DNA of 64,000 bases from Antitrichia curtipendula (lineage: Eukaryota; Streptophyta; Bryopsida; Hypnales; Leucodontaceae): contig OX579633.1 in NCBI GenBank assembly GCA_951230915.1, positions 54,884,029-54,948,028 of the forward strand, in the 5' to 3' direction. A program made the position numbers and the translations under genes. Below are positions 58,965-64,000 of this stretch, in pieces; within the stretch, counting starts at the first letter, position 1, and each line of letters opens with the position of its first letter. The notes under the pieces are model-generated. The model did not search any database. It was given only the letters and a program-made list of their open reading frames with translations, and was not told where the DNA came from.

Positions 58965-59881
58965 TTAACCCCTAAAGGACCATTGTCCCTATGAGGGACA
59001 AATGGGACTTTGAGCAGGTACCTACAACCTCAATTTTTGTCCTAATTTTTTGGAATTGTTCTTGAAGATAGAAAGCACATTATCTTTTGGGGAAACCAAT
59101 TTTTATTCCAATTGGTGCCAAGGAGAAAACTAATGCCCAAATAAGCACAAATTTGGGGACTAGGGGCAACAAAAAAACATTCCTGTAGAAACTTGATTTT
59201 TTTTTTCTCATAGATTATGTCTTTATCTACATTTGAAGCTTTGATTCATTCCATTTGGACTACTTATGAGAAAGTTATGAGAATGTTGTTTTTTGGGCAA
59301 CTCAAGCATCTTCTTGAAAAAGTAACTATTGAGCTTCCAATTTTGAATGCATTTTTAACATTTTGTCAAAAAAAAACTACTGGAGATGGTGAAGTTTGCT
59401 TTCTAAAACAATCTCACTGTTGAAATTATTGCATTTCAATTCCATTGCAGGGTTATTAGCAATGTAAGTTTTTGTTCACTCTTGTACCTTCTTATGCCTA
59501 ATGTTTTCTTAGAGAATGAAAATTAAGCATTTTTTCTTAAGGTTTTTTCCCAAGATTCCCAACTCAACTTCCCACCACAATCAAATAGAATGCAAACTAA
59601 GCGGTGCAAAAATTTTAAGTTAAAGAAGTTCAAAGTGAAATAGTCTAGTCAAGCAAGGTGCAAATGAAGTTGTTTTTTACATTTTAAATTCAAATATCTT
59701 CCATTATGTGCGGTCAAAGTTCTTGAGTTTTGTATGACACATTCTTACAGTAGTCTAGTACAAGATCCTATGGTTAGATATGCAAAATGCTTGATTTTCA
59801 AACTTTTTTACTCTTTGCCATAGAGGTGGCAGTTTTAAGTGTCTTTTGACAAGATAAAGGCCATGGTCCTTTAGGGGTTAA
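58965..59881 (+). mobile_element. TTAA element, class E (917 bp)
   Basis: TTAACCCCTAAAGGACC to GGTCCTTTAGGGGTTAA, relative of 39054-40005. The left subterminal part forms the stem TTGTCCC/GGGACAA. Confidence 0.94.
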
Positions 59882-59889
59882 ACTTGACT

Positions 59890-60086
59890 ATGCCATATTT
59901 AACTACTTCTGGACTATATGGAGAATTTTGGACTAGAGGGATTTCCCAAAACATGTGACAAAGATCATAGTGCACAACCAAGGATTGCATTTTTGACCTC
60001 GGTTTATGCACTTTCTATTCAGGGATCCCTGGATGCAGTTACTAATTTTGGACTTTCCAAAGTCCAGAAGTAGTTAAATATGGCAT
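59890..60086. mobile_element. Small MITE (197 bp), perfect 26-bp inverted ends
   Basis: 59890-59915 and 60061-60086 are perfect inverted repeats (ATGCCATATTTAACTACTTC...). No target duplication could be fixed. It lies in the right fold-back arm; the left arm lacks it. Confidence 0.75.
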
Positions 60087-60171
60087 GTGTAATCTACTCT
60101 ACATTAATTATCTTTAGTGAACTTGCAGTCTACTCTTTTTTAAGGTAGAAATTGAGCTAAAAATGGATTCA

Positions 60172-60941
60172 TTAACCCCTGGAGGACCAAAGAGCCCAAT
60201 ATGGCCAAATGGGTGCTTGGATGTGTGAAAGTAGATAAAAGAGGCATTTTGAGCTCAAGTTTTGATTTGCCACTCAAGTGCAAATGAAGTTTTTAGTTCA
60301 AAAAGATTTTCCAATTGGCTTGTTTATACTTGAAGCGCCTGCATTGCTCTAGATTCTACAAGGAATATGAAGAATGTTCTATTTTTTTCCACAATTAGGA
60401 GAAGAATGTCTTTGGGCAATTAAAGAGAGCGACTTAGAGAGTAGATGGGATGGATGCTCCCATGTCATGTATTATACAAGGAGAAGTTTGGTGATGTTTC
60501 ACTTTTCTTTCTTGATTTGGGCAAGGTTTTTGTAGCTCTAAAGTGAAGAGCTAGCGGAACCTAGTTACTTTGAGTTACCATATCTTTTGGAGTTTTTTCC
60601 ATTTGAGAGTTTTTTTTCCATCAAGTATAGCTAGACACAATCTCATGAGATCATCCATTAGGTAAATCTTTTTTTTGGGAAAAATTTGCATCAATGTCCA
60701 AAATCCATATTGTAAACTACTACTCAAATTGGCAAATATGAGATTCTCAACTGTGGGGATTTTGCAGATTTACTTGGATTTGAAATTGAACTGGTTCTAA
60801 CATTTGCTTTATAATTGTGTATAAAATGACCAATTCAGATTATGTAATTATTTGTTCAACTTTCCAAAGACTCAACAAATGTGTTGAAGGTTTCGTATTG
60901 AAATAATGCAAAATTTTCTTAGCAACACGCTTAGGGGTTAA
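60172..60941 (+). mobile_element. TTAA element, class D (770 bp)
   Basis: TTAACCCCTGGAGGACC at the left, GCTTAGGGGTTAA at the right; ends less alike than in other classes. The interior matches no other copy in the window. The left fold-back arm is continuous across the corresponding point (near 43335). Confidence 0.82.
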
Positions 60942-61157
60942 ACTAGCGCACACATGCAAAGCACCCAATTTCTTTGTATAATTAAACAAGTTTGTAAACC
61001 TATTTAGCAAAGCTAAATGAGTTTACAACTTGTATAATTTTTTTCATTTGGCATCCATTTAGCAATCACTTAGCATCTATTTAACATCTATTTAGCATCC
61101 ACTTAGATCTTGTTTAGCATCCATTTAGCATTCATTTATCATTCAATGAACATATGC

Positions 61158-61158
<1 letters not shown>

Positions 61159-61202
<44 letters not shown>
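61159..61202. repeat. (TA)n microsatellite
   Basis: About 22 uninterrupted TA units inside the GCATCC-type tandem repeat region. Confidence 0.97.
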
Positions 61203-61205
<3 letters not shown>

Positions 61206-61390
61206 CATCCTTATTCTAATTTTGTCCAAATTTTACTTTAATTTAACATATATTCAATTCTATTTAAATTCTTTTACTTTAGTTGAACTTGCACTCCACT
61301 CTATTTGTAGGTGGAAAGCAAGCTAAGAATGGATTCATCAAACTGATACATACACGCACACATGCACCCAATTTTTTTCTATAGCATAGA

Positions 61391-61772
61391 CAAGTTTGTG
61401 AACTCATTTTGCTTTAGCTAAATGAGTTTACAAAATTGTATAAAGATATCATTAAAAAAATTGGGTGTGTGCATGTATGTTGATGAATTCATTTTTAGTT
61501 TGCTTCCCACCTAAAATTAGAATAGAGCACAAATTTGACCAAAGTAAAAAACAAAAAATAGAGTGGAGTACAAGTTTAACCATAGTGAAATATGGACAAA
61601 GGTAAAACAAAATGAATGGTGAATGGATGGTATATGGATGTTAAATGGAGATTTATTAGAGAAATTAGATAGAATAATGTACATTGATATATTTACCTAT
61701 GCTAAGTTGATGCTAAACAGATTTACCTATGCTAAATGAATGCTGAGTGGATGCTAAATGGATGCTATTTGG

Positions 61773-61845
<73 letters not shown>

Positions 61846-62319
61846 GCTTAATTAATGCTAAATGATTTTTTTTTTTTATACAAGTTTTTAAACACGTTTA
61901 GCTTTCCTAATGGGTTTACAAATTTGTAATAACATAAAGTATAGTAAGATGTTAAAGAATGAAAAATCAAGGGATTGTGCACATGGAAATTGGTCACATT
62001 CATGAAATGTTCAAAATCTGAATGCCTGGTTCCTAGTGGTTGGATATGGACATGGTGTAAGAATCTTAATTAAATGACCTATTTTTTCAAACCATGAATC
62101 GGTATAGTAAGATTATGGATAAAACATTGAACACTCATCCAAGCGCGGCTACGTCATTCAACTTCAAGATTTCTTTTGGAGAGTTGATTGGTGATCCATT
62201 CAAAAACGGAAAAAGGTTTTGCAAAATATTCCAGCATTTTTTCCCAAAATCGGAAAGCTGAAAATATTTTCATACCAAAAAAACCTCTGCCCGGCCTAAC
62301 CACAAAAGAAAGCAAATAC
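61391..62319. other. Tandem-repeat-rich AT DNA
   Basis: Another unit of the arm repeat (GGATGCTAAATGG words, hairpin of GTAAACTCAT/ATGAGTTTAC type), then unremarkable AT-rich DNA from about 61930 until base composition changes near 62320. No gene found. Confidence 0.5.
61774..61845. repeat. (TC)n-(TA)n compound microsatellite
   Basis: About 24 TC units followed by about 12 TA units, between GGATGCTATTTGGAT and ATGCTTAATTAATGC. Confidence 0.97.
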
Positions 62320-62596
62320 CTGATAGACTAAACTCGTCACTCCACTTGTCTGCAGTGTACTCCAGTGCGTCTAATCCAGAGCCAATCCCAGCCTCCCGCA
62401 CCGTCAACTGCGCCGTTCCGACCACGCTGTCAAGTAGCGCGTGAACTTCGCGCATGAACCTCGACGAGCCCAATCCAGCGAGCGTGCGCTTTTGTTCGTC
62501 TAGAACCGGACGCCGCGTCGACCAACAGGCGGACGGAAGTGAGAGCAGCGACGGAGCCGTCGAAGGGCAGTTGAGCCGCCTTGCACTCATCATCAT
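62320..62596 (-). CDS. First exon of an unidentified gene
   Basis: An open frame of 92 codons on the minus strand that ends at a good splice donor (CTATCAG/GTATTTGC) in phase 1. Starts are possible at 62596 (three Met in a row) or Met48 near 62455. From Met48 on the sequence is convincingly protein-like: MREVHALLDSVVGTAQLTVR, then GLDALEYTADKWSDEFSLS. The first 47 residues are rich in Ser, Arg and Leu and could be a transit peptide. GC content and codon use differ from all repeats in the window. I do not recognise the family. No second exon was found downstream, so the intron may be long or the following exon may lie in unrecognised DNA. Confidence 0.55.
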
Positions 62597-62934
62597 TCAG
62601 TCTCCCTTCCCTTGCAAGTCTGAGCGCGCTCTGCCCATCATCTCTCTCTGCTCTTCCCTTTTCCTCCTACCTGCGCGGAGACTACTCAGACCACGACGAC
62701 ACCACTGACGCCACTGCCTCTGTCTCAGTCCACCGCCCCGCAGCTAGAAAGAGATCCCAGCTGCGACCTCAGATCACTCTTCGCCGCTGGATCCAACGCG
62801 TGCTCTGCGCTCTTTGGTTTTGCCACCGCCGGATTGCAGTAGTCTACAAGCGCAGCTAGTGCGGGTTGTGAGTGATTACCAACACGGAGCCGGTGGACAG
62901 ATTCTTTGTTGCGTGCTGATTTTGAGAGGGCTGC
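62597..62934. promoter_or_regulatory. Putative bidirectional promoter, GC-rich
   Basis: The 338 bp between the two divergent start codons are GC-rich and CpG-containing, unlike the rest of the window. A pyrimidine patch (TCTCTCTGCTCTTCCC, about 62641-62665) on the plus strand resembles plant core-promoter Y patches and 5' leaders. No clear TATA box was found. Confidence 0.45.
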
Positions 62935-63069
62935 ATGGAGGCCAGGGCGTCACGATCTAGGAGTGACGATCTGCAGGCGCTGCTAGATGAGGTGACGAGC
63001 GGTGTGATGTTCTTGAATGGGATTAGGGGGTATCTGATGGTGGATGGTACGCGGGGATTGGAGGGGTAG
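62935..63069 (+). CDS. Possible first coding exon of a plus-strand gene
   Basis: ATG at 62935 opens MEARASRSRSDDLQALLDEV, which reads like a hydrophilic protein start; the frame runs 44 codons to a TAG at 63067. A splice donor probably cuts the exon earlier (GAG/GTGACG at 62992 or GCG/GTGTG at 63001), as the codons after 63000 look random. No other long frame in the following kilobase is convincing, so the next 0.9 kb may be intron. The gene is cut by the window edge. Family unknown. Confidence 0.35.
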   Translation: MEARASRSRSDDLQALLDEVTSGVMFLNGIRGYLMVDGTRGLEG

Positions 63070-64000
63070 CGGAGTGTATAGAGGATATGTTGCTGTGTGG
63101 TTGACGATTGAGGTGGGACCGAGTGATTTTTGCTTGGATATGGTATCAGGAATCTTGGGTAACGGAGAGAAGGGGGAGCTGAGGTATCGGTGCGGTGACG
63201 GCGACGGCGACGGCGACCGGCTGATGGTTCTGTGCTGCCTCATCGTCGCTGCTGAGCATCCCCGCGGTGGGGGCGTGGGGGGTCCTTTAGACTTGCGACC
63301 ATTAGTTTAGATGTGGTTAGGGGCGGGCGAGTTCGGGGCGTTTTGGACCTGCGGGGGGTAAGAGCGGGGTGCACAACTACAGAATCCCGACGTGCTTGCT
63401 TCGGGTCTCGTAGACCCCTTGTGTCTATTTCTGTCCTCGCTCTTTCACCTCGGGGACGGGTGCATCACGCATACCCTACTCATGGACAATTTGAGCACCG
63501 TCACTCATCAACCATTGAATTTGTAGGTCGTCGGCTGTGTTTGATTCTTTCTGTATTGCATTCGTGGCGCTTCTCAATTTATTCGTAGCTCTGATTTCGC
63601 CTTGCCAACTACTGTGGTTGCATCATTCGTGCTGCCATGGTAGATTCGACTGCGTTAATTGCAAGATTTATGTGGAAATAGTCATAGCTCCGACAGCGGG
63701 TCTGGAGTGTGCAAATTCGGCTCTAGGTTGTCACCTTCAATCCTCCTGGTACCCATTGAATCCGTTGTTGAGAGGAAAATTTCTCGTAGCTGCGTGCATG
63801 TGGGTACACAGCCAATTTCTCAGGTGCTTTAGAACATTGCAAGGGAGGGTGGAAGTTAGGTCTTTGAGGACGACGGATGTGTTGTTTCCTTGTCCACTAT
63901 TTTATTTACGTTGGACATGGAATCACTTGGGGGGAAATCCATATGAGAGAGGCGGCGACTTTGGACCTGGAACTGGTAATTGCACGAGATAAAGTGTGCT
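63070..64000 (+). other. GC-richer non-coding DNA, probable intron
   Basis: Higher GC than the repeats and no repeat ends. It holds a GGCGACGGCGACGGCGAC trinucleotide run near 63200. Frames of up to 151 codons exist, but none shows a recognised motif. Confidence 0.35.

Larger units (their letters stand above)
57371..61390. repeat. Right arm of the giant fold-back structure
   Basis: Inverted counterpart of 43003-45465. Continuous host pieces are 57371-57555, 58717-58964, 59882-59889, 60087-60171 and 60942-61390, separated by TTAA elements and one small MITE. The same order of blocks is seen in the left arm without these insertions. A further unit with the same GCTAAAT and AAATTGGGTGTGTG words continues to about 61930. 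Confidence 0.78.

Noticed and set aside
23609..60941. TTAA elements as Tc1/mariner elements with TA target
   Set aside because: Empty and filled sites alone fit both models, but T before and A after TA are kept at almost every end while the next base varies, so the target is TTAA.

Overview
The window looks like plant nuclear DNA, very probably from a repeat-rich, AT-rich genome. The evidence is a chromodomain Ty3/gypsy element, a Ty1/copia element primed by initiator-Met tRNA, CACTA elements with the classic CACTACAAGAAA end, and a GC-rich promoter-like stretch with intron-bearing exons at the right edge. A decayed gene with a DUF7869-type domain and the style of the chromovirus hint at a non-seed plant or streptophyte alga, but this is not proven. 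Almost nothing outside the last 1.7 kb looks like a working host gene.

Region by region. 1-9.8 kb: an old minus-strand Ty3/gypsy chromovirus (929-9798, target duplication ATTTT) with a rearranged 5' LTR and several broken reading frames. A young, internally deleted Ty1/copia element (2398-5494, target duplication ATTAC) sits inside its integrase. 9.8-17.9 kb: AT-rich sequence with a TA-flanked MITE, a degenerate minisatellite and a cluster of hairpins. 17.9-20.9 kb: a broken DUF7869-type gene carrying a solo LTR of the same copia family (target duplication AAAAC). 21-40 kb: AT-rich DNA peppered with small DNA transposons. 43-61.4 kb: a very large inverted-repeat (fold-back) structure. Its centre holds a 10.9-kb CACTA element (46263-57142, target duplication AAT) and its arms have been hit repeatedly by small elements. 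62.3-64 kb: a GC-rich block that looks like a bidirectional promoter between the first exons of two divergent genes.

The main discovery candidate is a set of 18 non-autonomous DNA transposons that share ends of the form TTAA-CCCCTAAAGGAC...GTCCTTTAGGGG-TTAA. They fall into several size classes (about 234, 770, 900-930 and 950-960 bp, plus one 720-bp fold-back dimer). Repeated host sequences inside the window act as built-in empty sites and show single TTAA targets. This is the signature of piggyBac-type transposition, which I do not know as a usual component of land-plant genomes. No transposase for them is visible here. The layers can be ordered: gypsy (LTRs differ by about 6%), then copia (LTRs differ by about 1%). 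Likewise the fold-back and CACTA came first and the TTAA elements came later, two of them still about 98% identical.
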